Assembly (NCBI GenBank): GCA_018697675.1
Contig: JABINC010000017.1
Location: 1-61,747, forward strand
Source of the DNA: Candidatus Peregrinibacteria bacterium
Lineage (GTDB): Bacteria > Patescibacteriota > Gracilibacteria > UBA1369 > JABINC01
DNA length: 61,747 nt
Direction: 5' to 3'
Both the position numbers and the translations under genes were made by a program. Shown here one piece after another: positions 38,701 through 48,600 of this stretch (its first letter is position 1; every line of letters begins with the position of its first letter). Below the pieces are notes generated by a model, which was not told the origin of the DNA, searched no databases, and saw nothing but the letters and a program-made list of their open reading frames with translations.

Positions 38701-40239
38701 AAATCAGCCCCTATGATGAGTGCAGCTGGCCATACTCAGCTTGTATTTGAATTTAAGGTCCCGGGCACAACAGATGTCGACAAAACGCAATACTGGGAAG
38801 CATTCCTCGTCGAGCTTATTACAACGCGATTTGATAATCTCAAATCACTTGCTGGAAAAGGGAATGAAAAATGGTTCAAAGACTTATTCTCTGTTCAATG
38901 GCCATGGGAGTACTTCAAAGATATATTTGGAGGAGGTTCAATAGATGAGACTGAATGGGCAAATCAATTGGAAAGTAGAAAACAATTACTAATTGAGATG
39001 GTAGAAGGTGGGGACATAACCCCAGATAAGACGGCTATGCTAAACGACACTCTTCGCTCATTGGCCAAGGTTGAAGAAGCTTTAGAGGAGAAGATAGGGC
39101 TCGAACAAGAAATAGACAAAGATATGTTCGAACAAGTGCTTACTGATCTCGAAACACTTGAGATGCCACCAGAAGCAAGGGCTGAATACACGGCTTTCAA
39201 ATCACGACTCGAGCACTTTTATAATTTTGAACCAGAGGCACTTCAAAGAACTCTGCGAATATTCCAAAAACTTCTTTATACAAAAGACGCTACCGGCAGA
39301 ACTTTGAAGACTATTCTAGAAGATCCAAGTACTACTCCTGAAGACAAGCAACACGCCGTGGAATTCCTGCAATTCTACAGTGAAAAAATGATTATGTACT
39401 TCAATCAAAGCAAGAGCGGTAAAGGGCTTGGGCAGATCTCACTTATAAAAGATGTGGGACCTTTGGAGATACAAATCAATGAATCCCTGGAAAATGATGG
39501 CAGTATAAAACGTGATTTCACAAATGGATATCAAAAAAATGTATGGCCAACACTTGCGGAATACATGTCTCCTGTAGATGGAAGTCTAGAAAGAAAACGA
39601 TTCGATGTAATTAGAAATATGCATGAGATGCATAGGCTTTGGATGTACCACACGAATTTGGTTATGCAGCCACTTTTAACTAGGCTTGCCTGGAAACCAT
39701 TTGGGTTTGATTATCATACCAGAGGTGACATAGATCCTCAATTGATAGAATTTCATCCTCACAACATAATAAGTGGAGGAAAAGTTTTAGGATTTCCTAT
39801 GATCGGAGATGCTCTTGAACAGACATTCCAATTTGAGCATTACGATATCATCTGGCGAGTATTGGATACACTTGGTCTTTACCCGAAAGGGCTTGCTGGC
39901 GGATTGAAATACCCTACTATAGGAAGTGTTAACAATTTCAAACGTGATGCAGGGAATATGATGGAACGACGCATCCAAGAGTACACTACGGATGAAGCGC
40001 TGACTCTTTTCATGAACCCAGCGACAGTAACTGCTGGAGAAAGGGCTACGGCCATTACTGGTCTTTTCCCAGGCGATCCAGAAGCTCAAGCTAAAGTTTC
40101 TGGAGCTGGCTATGAAGATATAATGTACTTAGCATTCAACAAAAACATGGAAGACTTATGGGGATCAAATCGTCTGAGTAGCAACTTAATAGGCGAAGGC
40201 CTCCATGAGGTCGTAACTAAGCCTGTTGTTGGTCCTTAA
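35797..40239 (+). CDS. Giant protein of unknown function (1480 aa), membrane-associated
   Basis: Long ORF; paired hydrophobic segments GLLALGAGVLMLGWGL and GGTGLILAGVAADFASGAIL; N-terminal degenerate duplication. Confidence 0.85.
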   Translation: MAVPPQKPEHEHRDVEDRRDSMASDLESRERLGLKAKPKRSFTNLTTTTVATGNLDSTKVENPKDVAEIMIDSLKVDKSSLSPTMRTVVEVYELILDPTARMTRELRDDHLEPLRALRDTGTPLDAEQEELLKALEMLDRSAPFTEDDPRADAERGEPRGELDPTRKTAIETGAQVLKDKKKEYDDAVAAGTDPTTLPPALTPKEETTLQVYEKLLSPRGIMEEDLYEELVRLEGAKKKYDDAVTAGTTPLPTALTTEEAALLAALQELETIAPYGPTSRPKDPTAIAVDSAAEKEKIRDRLAELTIQRDLLSPWEQEFILLLDDKDFYGTGRSTMFFLEKGNFNPDNFTETKFARMIDQFAAQQRAEGKLEDKIPVLAAKLSEIATNIRMIQEEAKIKLQFEQELIGAAKEEMDQMPKQKLTRQVKRRLRRIRFGLEREFAKNPNKGLLALGAGVLMLGWGLTSDNPYVEKIRKAMYGGTGLILAGVAADFASGAILDKPLSKQFEEMSRLAGTRISENVDNLFRQHTIGGIDADMDTQLSYLSTTFGLLRHRSFGEVWDLYEKAKTSGSNKIRIPGINENNIFDKHSSSEAFFLGMQVFDNRYGDEIRHLLETEGHIPGAGLSMMNVITHLVALDRDSRIKAKPFEWIKNRFGAGLEWVWAKGGKLSDSMQHMLSAMVGTAHGMEKYFQSMFPEDKYGKIKVMWNEKVIVLPGGVRCAFDYNYRTLVQGRDPKEVVSGIILKNKHDEEHTKVFGLEANNKEDIENFAKQLIRDTAVHKMPKVLEGAGDVWDMKEFARTMPLDWNDSEKSWFVPGFEVGAKTYKIKTVDEDGNPTTETRTLEFPGSRKNVFLNLKEKGDEGTFMIRFYRNDKFWDKTAHPTESLAQMRANIEKENFKNWLLDAYHFPFSVNDIELEEKNWEDIREGRASSIEGYVKSTTRRIGFTGEFKDMDPIIEESSSSAVGDIIKSAPMMSAAGHTQLVFEFKVPGTTDVDKTQYWEAFLVELITTRFDNLKSLAGKGNEKWFKDLFSVQWPWEYFKDIFGGGSIDETEWANQLESRKQLLIEMVEGGDITPDKTAMLNDTLRSLAKVEEALEEKIGLEQEIDKDMFEQVLTDLETLEMPPEARAEYTAFKSRLEHFYNFEPEALQRTLRIFQKLLYTKDATGRTLKTILEDPSTTPEDKQHAVEFLQFYSEKMIMYFNQSKSGKGLGQISLIKDVGPLEIQINESLENDGSIKRDFTNGYQKNVWPTLAEYMSPVDGSLERKRFDVIRNMHEMHRLWMYHTNLVMQPLLTRLAWKPFGFDYHTRGDIDPQLIEFHPHNIISGGKVLGFPMIGDALEQTFQFEHYDIIWRVLDTLGLYPKGLAGGLKYPTIGSVNNFKRDAGNMMERRIQEYTTDEALTLFMNPATVTAGERATAITGLFPGDPEAQAKVSGAGYEDIMYLAFNKNMEDLWGSNRLSSNLIGEGLHEVVTKPVVGP

Positions 40240-40266
40240 TAAATAATAAATTTAATCATTTTTTCG

Positions 40267-41892
40267 ATGGGAGAAGCTGTTAGAAAATGTGGAGACGAAG
40301 GGAGGAAGGAGCCTTGTCCTGGAGAGCCATTTGGATTGGAAAGGATTTTTAGTGGAGTTAAGAATGGGATTAAAACATATGTTGATAATTTTGAAAATCT
40401 TGGTGAAATAGCTCGTGGGATTGAAGATATTATTGGAGAGAAATTCGAAGATTTCAAAAGCATTGAAGAGTTTGAAGATCAATTTTATAAGAAAATAGAA
40501 AGTAAGATTGACACCTTAGATCCAAAAACCGCTATTGACGCTCTGATTTTTTTCTTACCTATACTTTTGCTAAAAGATCCTGAATTACATGCCCAGCTAG
40601 AGGAAGGATTATCTATATATTTTGACGAGGATGATCTACCTATTACCAAGAAAAAGCTTGAAAAAGACGTACTTTTGGCTGCAAAGATAGATTTGGCAAA
40701 GGCAGGGTTTAAATTAGTAACCATGAATGAAGCAACGATTGAGGGAGTTCGTACAAGCCTAAAAGCAAACACTAAATTTAAAGATGACACTATTGAGAAA
40801 ATGATTGATAAGGTTCAGGAAGTTGAACTTACCGATGAACAAATCATAAGAGCGGTCAATATAATCACTGGATATCCTGAAGCGAATGATGAATTTGCTG
40901 ATGGAGCAGAAAAACGCGAAGAGAAAGAAAAAGAAGGGGAAGAAGACCATGTTATTGAAGTGCCCGATATAACCGCTGAAGATATTGCCAGAGCTGACAA
41001 GCGTAGAAAAGAGCTTGAGGGATACAAGGGGCCTGTTTATATACCTACTGTAGAAATTCCGAAATTGGACCCTGAAAAAGATGAAGAATTAGATCCTTCA
41101 AAACTACCGGGAGATGAATATGCCAGAATCCGCAGGATTGCCGAATGGTTAAATAAAGATACAGAAGACTATACCGGAGAAGATAATCGCAATTTCATAA
41201 GAAGGAAATTATCAAAGAATTTTCATATAACAGAGGCTATTCCCCCTAATACAACAGTATTCAATGACAATCTTGAAGATTTTCTGAGTTGGTGGAATGG
41301 AGCTGTTGAAACTTATGAAGACCTAGAAATACGCAACCGAGAAGAAGCTCGGCTAGTTGTAAACATGATGTGCGGAGTTTACCCCGGTAACGACCCTTGG
41401 GGGAAAAGAGAACAAGAACATGCTAAGTGGGAGGAGACATCTGACACATATTGGGAAGGAGTTGGTAAGACAAGACAAGATGCAGAAGATGCTGAAATTG
41501 AGCGCTTGCGGAAGGAAGAAGAGGAGCGTTTGCGGAAGGAAAAAGAGGAGCGTGAACGAAGAGAAAGGGAGGAACGAGCTCGTAAAGAAAGAGAAAGGCG
41601 TGAACGAGAAGGAGATGATGAGGACGAAACTGAAGATGAGGATGAAGATACCGATGATGGAGGTCCAAGCGGTGGAGATCCAAGCTCGGGTGGTTCTGAT
41701 AAAACTGGCGGAGATAAAGATGATAAGGAGTCTGGCTCGGATAAGGGAGGTGGTGAGGAGGATGAGGATGAGGAACCTGCTGCAGAAGACCCTGCCGCAG
41801 AATTAAGAAGAAGAAGAGAAGAGGCCAAGGCAGCAGAAGAAGATCAGAAAACAACAGGCACTCCTAGAGATAGTGGTGGAGTGCAAAGATAG
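40267..41892 (+). CDS. Hypothetical protein (541 aa) with charged E/R/K-rich helix and acidic/Gly-rich tail
   Basis: ORF 28 bp after the giant gene; EIERLRKEEEERLRKEKEERERREREERARKERERRERE. Confidence 0.8.
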   Translation: MGEAVRKCGDEGRKEPCPGEPFGLERIFSGVKNGIKTYVDNFENLGEIARGIEDIIGEKFEDFKSIEEFEDQFYKKIESKIDTLDPKTAIDALIFFLPILLLKDPELHAQLEEGLSIYFDEDDLPITKKKLEKDVLLAAKIDLAKAGFKLVTMNEATIEGVRTSLKANTKFKDDTIEKMIDKVQEVELTDEQIIRAVNIITGYPEANDEFADGAEKREEKEKEGEEDHVIEVPDITAEDIARADKRRKELEGYKGPVYIPTVEIPKLDPEKDEELDPSKLPGDEYARIRRIAEWLNKDTEDYTGEDNRNFIRRKLSKNFHITEAIPPNTTVFNDNLEDFLSWWNGAVETYEDLEIRNREEARLVVNMMCGVYPGNDPWGKREQEHAKWEETSDTYWEGVGKTRQDAEDAEIERLRKEEEERLRKEKEERERREREERARKERERREREGDDEDETEDEDEDTDDGGPSGGDPSSGGSDKTGGDKDDKESGSDKGGGEEDEDEEPAAEDPAAELRRRREEAKAAEEDQKTTGTPRDSGGVQR

Positions 41893-41910
41893 AGCCCTGC
41901 CCATTCCAAC

Positions 41911-44900
41911 TTACTCATCCAACTTTGGCTGCCTTATAAAGTCATCTGTTTCTTGAATGAATGCTATTAAATCTTCTACATTATTGAACCTCCCCAATAC
42001 TTTTGAAGGAAGCATATTGCCATCTGTATCTAGTTTTCTACCCACATACTGAACACCTGCTTCATCTGTATATAATTCCCATTCAAAAGTTAACAACGTT
42101 ATAAAATTGCCATCCATATTCCCATCTCTGTCCAATAAATCCACATAGAAATTACCTATTAATTCATCTGATCTCAGGGCACCTTCTGCGTCCATATAAT
42201 CTGCGCCAAGTGGATTAACAAGGACTGTATGAGCGCTACGATTGTCATATGTAGTAAATAGCAAATGATTGTTCCTCCCCCCTGTTGCAAAAACTCCTTC
42301 GGGCATTACAGACTGCTCTGCATTCCCTTTATTCACGCCTTCCCAAAGCACATGCGCAAATAATGGATCAAGCATATGCTTATGCTCCAGTCGCACTAGT
42401 CCAGCATTCGAAATATCTTCTTGTGATGCTTTAGAGAAAAATGAAGCATTTGGATCAGCTCCATCCATATAAAACAATGAAAATGTTCTTGGCAATTTGA
42501 ATTTCCACATGTCTTCTGATGTAAATGGAGCGTCGAATTCAACATATGCTATAGGATACTCTGCTGTTTCAATGTAAATTGGCACTCTTACAACATTAAG
42601 CCCCCCTATATCTACTACTTCGGCTTCTTTTGAGTAAATTCCATACTGCTCAAATTTCTCTGTTTCAATCCCTATTTTCTTTTCTGCCTCCTGCAAAGTC
42701 CTTTGTACGTTATAGTTATTCAGATCTTCATCAAGATCTTCATTATTCATTAATAATTCTCTGATCCCCTCCCAATCTTCTGGCGAGCGTCCTTTGCCCA
42801 GAAGTTTCCTACGCTCCTTACGAAAAGCTTCATGATCAATACTGCTCTTGCTTGGATCCATTGTGTCCATCAATTTTACGTACTTCTTGTGCTTATCATC
42901 TTCATAAAATAAGATTTCATAGTAGGCATCCTTAATTATCTTGTACTGATCCCAAAACCTTTCTGGGAATATAAATTTATTATCTTTTGCTATACGCGCA
43001 TATAGTTTCGTTGCTGTGATAAAGAACTTGATCTCACGGGCTGTCATTTCCCTGCGATGAATTAACATTCTTGACACATGTGGATAAAAGAATTCATCCA
43101 GCCACCTTAGAGTTAAAGTAGGATCACTTGATATGAGTTCGTATAAACTAACTGTGTCATTAGATTCAAATTTCACTCCCAATGCTTCTTCAGAAACTCT
43201 CAACAGTCTGGCTATTGGCCTATTGACTGTTTGTTCAGTATGACCCTCGTAATCTCTATGCCATCTATCCCTTGCATATTCAGCGTGCCAAGGTTTGTCT
43301 ACGCTCTCATATCTATCAGCTCCTTCGTCTAATATTCTCGACATATCGCTTCTGGTTGTAGAAGCTGCAAACATTCTCTCAATACAAAAATTCTCCAGGT
43401 TATAGTCGGCTCTTTGCAAGATAGGCCTTTCTTCTTCTGAAATCGTTACATCTTCTATTTCAGATGCATCTATTCCTGGATCAGAAGCTGTCTCCAAGAG
43501 TATTCCAAAATCACCTATATTATTTCGATTTACTTTCAAAAATGACCCAGGACGCAGATATGTGTTTTCCATGTGTCTTTTCCATTCTGGATGAGGTTCA
43601 TGATATACGCCCTTTTTATCCCTTCCTCCAAAATAATGTCTATTTAATTCAATGAATTCTACGGGATCAATACCACACATGATTAGATCTTGAATCGTAG
43701 GTGGTCGCATTCCACGGGCATATCTATCTACATGCAATATCACCAACCCGTCATCTTCGTCGACTACTGCAAATGGAGCGTCTTCTTCAGGTCTTTCAAA
43801 GGTTCCTTCATCGATCACCCTTGACTGCAATCTGACAGGCTTTGCTAAATGTTCTCTGTATACGATATTCGGTTCCCCTAATTTTTCTATTTCTTCTGGC
43901 GTCCTTTCCTTGTCTCCTAAGAAAACTGAGAAAATAACACCTAGCTTTTCTCCATACCGCTTTCCACTTTCTGGAAGCTTAAATGCTACGTCTTTAGGGA
44001 ATGGCACTCTTAAGAACTGATATTCTGCATTCCAACCATTTTGATATAACCTATCGACTCCAAATCCTCCTTTGGTTAATTCTGCAAGACTTACTTCATC
44101 TGATTCTTCCTCATCGGGAACTTTCACCTCCTCATACTCTGGAGTGTAATCATCCAGCACCTTCCAATCAATTCTAGATGCTCCACGCAAAGCAAATGCA
44201 AATTTGAGAGCATATTTACGACTTTCTTTTGAGGCTTCTTGAATCCTTATTCTTCTTTCCTTCTCTTTTCTCTTAGCCTCAGACAGAGTGCCTTTCCAAA
44301 ATTTAGCACTTTCTCCAGGATATGGCCCACTGATTATATAACTTACTAAACCTCCATAATTATCTGCTGCATTCCCAAATCCTTCTGGGACTTTGTAACC
44401 TGGCCCTCCATTGTATTTTAGTGCAGCTTCAAACCATGTTCTTATATTTCGACTATTAAATTTGGCCCCAGCAATTCTTCCGGTCCCAAAGAAACTTTCC
44501 GTTCCATATCTTCCATCCTCAAATGGGTAATAAATATCTTCATTTTCTACATCTTGATAATCCCCGTATCTTCCAATTACAACTTCTGTACCGTCTCTAT
44601 TTATGACATAACTTCCATCTCCTTTGTATTCCACCTCCCCTTCTCTATACCCGACTAACCCACCTGCCGGCCTTGCTGTTGTGTCCATATGCTGGAATGG
44701 TCCTGCGGCACCTACCATTGACATCATTGGCACATTACCGGTTTCTATTAATCCGATTGCTGCGATCACTTCACGTGGAACGCCCGAAGCTTTTGAGGCT
44801 TGGTCTATATTATATAAATCTTCCAATGAATATGCGCCCCCCCCAGATGTATTGTAATATGTGTATGGACTAGCAAGTGAGGTAAATTCTCCTGAATGAG

Positions 44901-45339
44901 CAAATCCAAGAAGCCTTACGGCTTTATCTATTCCTGTTTTCACAAACCCATCAGCTCTTGCGATATGATCTACGACACCTTTTGACTTCCCTAAATCCCT
45001 TTCATATGCTCTTTTGAATTTTCCCCCATGACTTTCTGCATATCCTTCTTCTATCACATCTCCCCCCATCTCAATAACAGGGCTGTCTGCAGTTAAGCCG
45101 TCTTCACTTTCTGGACCGTAGTCTTCGGCGTAGTATGGTTCGTAGGCGGAGTCATTCATGTCTCCGGTTGCTGGGTCGTATCCGAATTGATCTCGGAAAT
45201 CCTCTAAGTCGCCTTCGTAATCAACATCAAAATCCATGTATGCAGGATTATCGATAGATGAGCTTTCCCCAGATGTGTTTGATCTTTCGCGTGACGGCTC
45301 TAGGCCATCATCCCTTATTGGTTCTTTATCTTGTGCCAC
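41911..45339 (-). CDS. SLT-like (lytic transglycosylase) protein with LysM-like segments (1142 aa, GTG start)
   Basis: GVPREVIAAIGLIETGN...GAAGPFQHMDTTARPAG...EAALKYNGGPG; PPTIQDLIMCGIDPVEFIELNRHYF...YLRPGSFLKV. Confidence 0.75.
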   Translation of the reverse strand: MAQDKEPIRDDGLEPSRERSNTSGESSSIDNPAYMDFDVDYEGDLEDFRDQFGYDPATGDMNDSAYEPYYAEDYGPESEDGLTADSPVIEMGGDVIEEGYAESHGGKFKRAYERDLGKSKGVVDHIARADGFVKTGIDKAVRLLGFAHSGEFTSLASPYTYYNTSGGGAYSLEDLYNIDQASKASGVPREVIAAIGLIETGNVPMMSMVGAAGPFQHMDTTARPAGGLVGYREGEVEYKGDGSYVINRDGTEVVIGRYGDYQDVENEDIYYPFEDGRYGTESFFGTGRIAGAKFNSRNIRTWFEAALKYNGGPGYKVPEGFGNAADNYGGLVSYIISGPYPGESAKFWKGTLSEAKRKEKERRIRIQEASKESRKYALKFAFALRGASRIDWKVLDDYTPEYEEVKVPDEEESDEVSLAELTKGGFGVDRLYQNGWNAEYQFLRVPFPKDVAFKLPESGKRYGEKLGVIFSVFLGDKERTPEEIEKLGEPNIVYREHLAKPVRLQSRVIDEGTFERPEEDAPFAVVDEDDGLVILHVDRYARGMRPPTIQDLIMCGIDPVEFIELNRHYFGGRDKKGVYHEPHPEWKRHMENTYLRPGSFLKVNRNNIGDFGILLETASDPGIDASEIEDVTISEEERPILQRADYNLENFCIERMFAASTTRSDMSRILDEGADRYESVDKPWHAEYARDRWHRDYEGHTEQTVNRPIARLLRVSEEALGVKFESNDTVSLYELISSDPTLTLRWLDEFFYPHVSRMLIHRREMTAREIKFFITATKLYARIAKDNKFIFPERFWDQYKIIKDAYYEILFYEDDKHKKYVKLMDTMDPSKSSIDHEAFRKERRKLLGKGRSPEDWEGIRELLMNNEDLDEDLNNYNVQRTLQEAEKKIGIETEKFEQYGIYSKEAEVVDIGGLNVVRVPIYIETAEYPIAYVEFDAPFTSEDMWKFKLPRTFSLFYMDGADPNASFFSKASQEDISNAGLVRLEHKHMLDPLFAHVLWEGVNKGNAEQSVMPEGVFATGGRNNHLLFTTYDNRSAHTVLVNPLGADYMDAEGALRSDELIGNFYVDLLDRDGNMDGNFITLLTFEWELYTDEAGVQYVGRKLDTDGNMLPSKVLGRFNNVEDLIAFIQETDDFIRQPKLDE

Positions 45340-45358
45340 GATAGTTTTGAATTAATTT

Positions 45359-45631
45359 TTATTTTTTGTTTTCTTTAGAACGAGCCTGTATATAGTCCTC
45401 CATACCTTTTTCTATTAATTCTTCTTCCATCTCTATCATTTTATCTTTTAACTCAGGGGCTTTTTCCACCCTAACCTTCTCTTCTGTAACAAGATAATCA
45501 TATAGTTGACCTACCTGCCCTTCTGTTATTCTTCCAGCTCTGATGTCATCCACTATTTGAGTTTTTGTTTCCAGTGGGAGCACCGAAGCTTTGAGAAGTT
45601 CTACGAAATGTGTGTTTATATCTTGTGTCAT
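45359..45631 (-). CDS. Small hypothetical protein (90 aa)
   Basis: Compact spacing between the 2545 aa and 1142 aa genes; charged helical composition. Confidence 0.65.
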   Translation of the reverse strand: MTQDINTHFVELLKASVLPLETKTQIVDDIRAGRITEGQVGQLYDYLVTEEKVRVEKAPELKDKMIEMEEELIEKGMEDYIQARSKENKK

Positions 45632-45660
45632 TTTTTTGAAATTAATTAATTTTTTGTTTT

Positions 45661-48600
45661 TTAGACGTCTTCATCTTCAGGCAATTCTATGATCCCATCT
45701 GCGAAAAGAGCATTGAAATCCAGTTCTCCAGTTTCTGTTATGTATGCTATGACAGCCTCTGGATCTTCTTCTATTATATTATGAAGATCTTCGATATCTT
45801 CTTCCATCTTTTCAAATTCTCGAATACCTTCTACTCCGCCCGCCCTCTCGTATCGTAGTTGCTCTTTTTCTACATCAGTCAACTTCCACTGGTCCGGATC
45901 GTCAAACACCCCGTACTTATCTAGGATTCTTACATGATATTCAGCGTCTTTGACCAAATACTCATGCCCTGCAAGCATTATATGCGCTTCATCACGAGCT
46001 TCTGTGTCCGCCATGTGCCTCAACGTCCTGATAGCAAAATCTCTACCTGGGATATTATCAACTCCGTTGTACTTCTCTTCAAATGTTTCGTATCCGAAGT
46101 CTATACCTAATTCGTGGTATTCGAAGTCATAACCTTCATTTACACTAAATGCCGGCTCTTTACGTTTCCGTTCACTTACCGCATCTCTAAACCTTCTCGC
46201 TTCCGCCTCTTCTCTCCTACGAGTTAGTCCCATATGCCCCGAAACTCCTAACCAGAAAAATGCTTCACTTACGTATGGAGACATTATATGAGCCATTTCT
46301 GTACGAACTTGCTGGAGTTCAATATCCATCACCTCTATTTCCTGTGCCATTTCTAGTATTCTAAGCTCTGTCTCTGTCAAATCTAGCTCTCCTGCAAGTG
46401 GCTCATAATCATCCCCTTCATCCCAAGGATCCGGCTCTTCTCTTTCTCTCCTGTTATAGCGAGAACCATCAATATTGTAATCATCTTCATATCCGGCTTT
46501 TTCCCTCTCCTCTAATTTTTCTAAAAGACCTTCCATAGTACTTTCACTCATCATTGCAGCCTCTAGCGCTTCTTCCGTTCCTACGAGAACCTGCGCCGCT
46601 TCACTAACCGCTGAATCCTCGAAATCAACTAAAGCTTCAGGATCCCTACTTTCCATCGCCTCTAATAAGGCAGTTAATTCTTCCAGCTTGTCTTCATATT
46701 GCCTTCTATCTTTTCCAGGAATATTCTCGGCCGACTCCATAGCCTCTTCATACCCTTCTTTCTTCCTTCTAATTTCCACAATATGCTCATCGAGCACTCT
46801 TTCGAATTCAGCCATAGCTAAATCCCTTTCTTCTCTTGTGCCCTCTATAACACCTTCAACTAAGCTTCCGCTTACAAGGTCCTCCAAAGTCTTCACTCTT
46901 CGTTCCAAGTCATCTACTTTTTCTTTTCTTTCTGCAATCTCTTCTGTGATAAATAATCCTTCTAGAGTATTTGGTATGTATGTATCTGACCGCTCAGCTA
47001 GATCGTCCACACGTTCTGGAAATCCTACTGCTCGAACTGCGCTCCGCATGTATCTTGATGCACTGTCGCTTCGCTCCTGCTGAGTTCTCAATCTCTCTTC
47101 GTAGCGTTCTTGCCATAAAGTGTGACTAGGAATATCAAATTCTGGATTACTTTTAGCTAAAGCCACTTGAGAAACCGCATCGTTCAACACTACTTCTTCA
47201 ATTCTCATATCAACAACTGTACGTGCATATTGTTGATGCTCCGGCCTCATTTTTTCTAGCCAAGGCTCAAACGTTACGTCTTTTAGATCCTTTTCCTCCT
47301 TCTTTTTCGCAATAATTTGATTTACAAGATCTTCGAATCTATCTTTGGCATCAAGATGTTGAAAATATGCTTCTGATGCCGCTTCATATCCTCCTGGAAC
47401 CATGCTATCTGGCAATGCATCAAATGGTACGTATTCATCAACTATGTCTGCATACTCCTCTAGAATTGCATCTGCAGTTTGCATTTCTTCATAGGCTTCT
47501 TTTTGTTGCATTTCTAATTCGAATCGCTCAACCCTTATATTATATAGGTTTTTTGGAATTGCTGTATTTCTCACCATTTCCCTAAGTGCCTTTATTTCTT
47601 CTTCTAGCCTTACTACTATTTCTACGCTTTCTCTATATTTCTCTAATAATTCCAAATCCCCCTTCTCCTCTCTCATAGCTATCATTATCTCAATAGGAGA
47701 GCTTAATCCAGATAAGCCTGCAGACTCAATATATTTCTTGTAACATGTATCCCTATCACTCACAGCAGAACCTAGCTCCCACTTTATATGTTTATTCCAC
47801 TCCCCTACCATCTCTTCTATATCGCCTGGGAGATGCTCATGTTGATAGGATGTTACCGCTGTATGCTGAATAATTCTCTCAGAATGATCTAATACTGCTC
47901 CGCTTGTCCAATCTCCTGTCACAGGAAATACCGGAAGCTTTTCCCAATTTAGTGCATTCCAAGAATTAACTCTTGTTACGGTACTGCCAGCTATATTAAC
48001 TATATCCCCCTTTGAATTCCCCATTTCAAGCGCCATCAATTCAGCTATACCTCCTCCTGAAGTAACCATACCGATCCTCCCTAACAGCTCTGCTTGCGCT
48101 GCATGACCCGCTGCATATCCTTGTGCTATATGGATTGCTCCTTCTGCTCCTTTCACTGCATAATAAAATCCTAAAGCTAGGCCAACGGCAGCTTTCAATA
48201 CTGGATGAGAAATAATTGAAGCTACCAACATTCCAGCTCCAGCTCCGGCGAACCCTCCTGTGAGCCCAGCACCAAAGTAATATCCGACTGTTTCTGAAGA
48301 ATCCTCCGTATTCATCTGAGATGCTGCATGAGTTGCCATGTATAGACCCGCTATATACATCAGCATAAATCCTACTTCAGCCACCATCCCTATCTGTTTT
48401 ACGGCGAGTTGTTGTTGATATGTCATCATTGGTTTTCCTTTTGGGCCAAGCCGTCTACCTTCCCAATTTATGTCATATGTTTCTATCGGCTTTGCCTCTT
48501 TAATCGCAGCTTTTTTTATTAGTTCTATAATATTCGCTGCATTTTCTCTCAGATTTGCAAACATCTCTCTTATTGCAGGAATTTTCTCTGCACCGCTATG

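Noticed and set aside
41379-41854. Overlapping Ser-rich and Leu/His-rich ORFs opposite the C-terminal part of the 541 aa gene.
   Set aside because: By-products of GAG/GAA-rich coding repeats.
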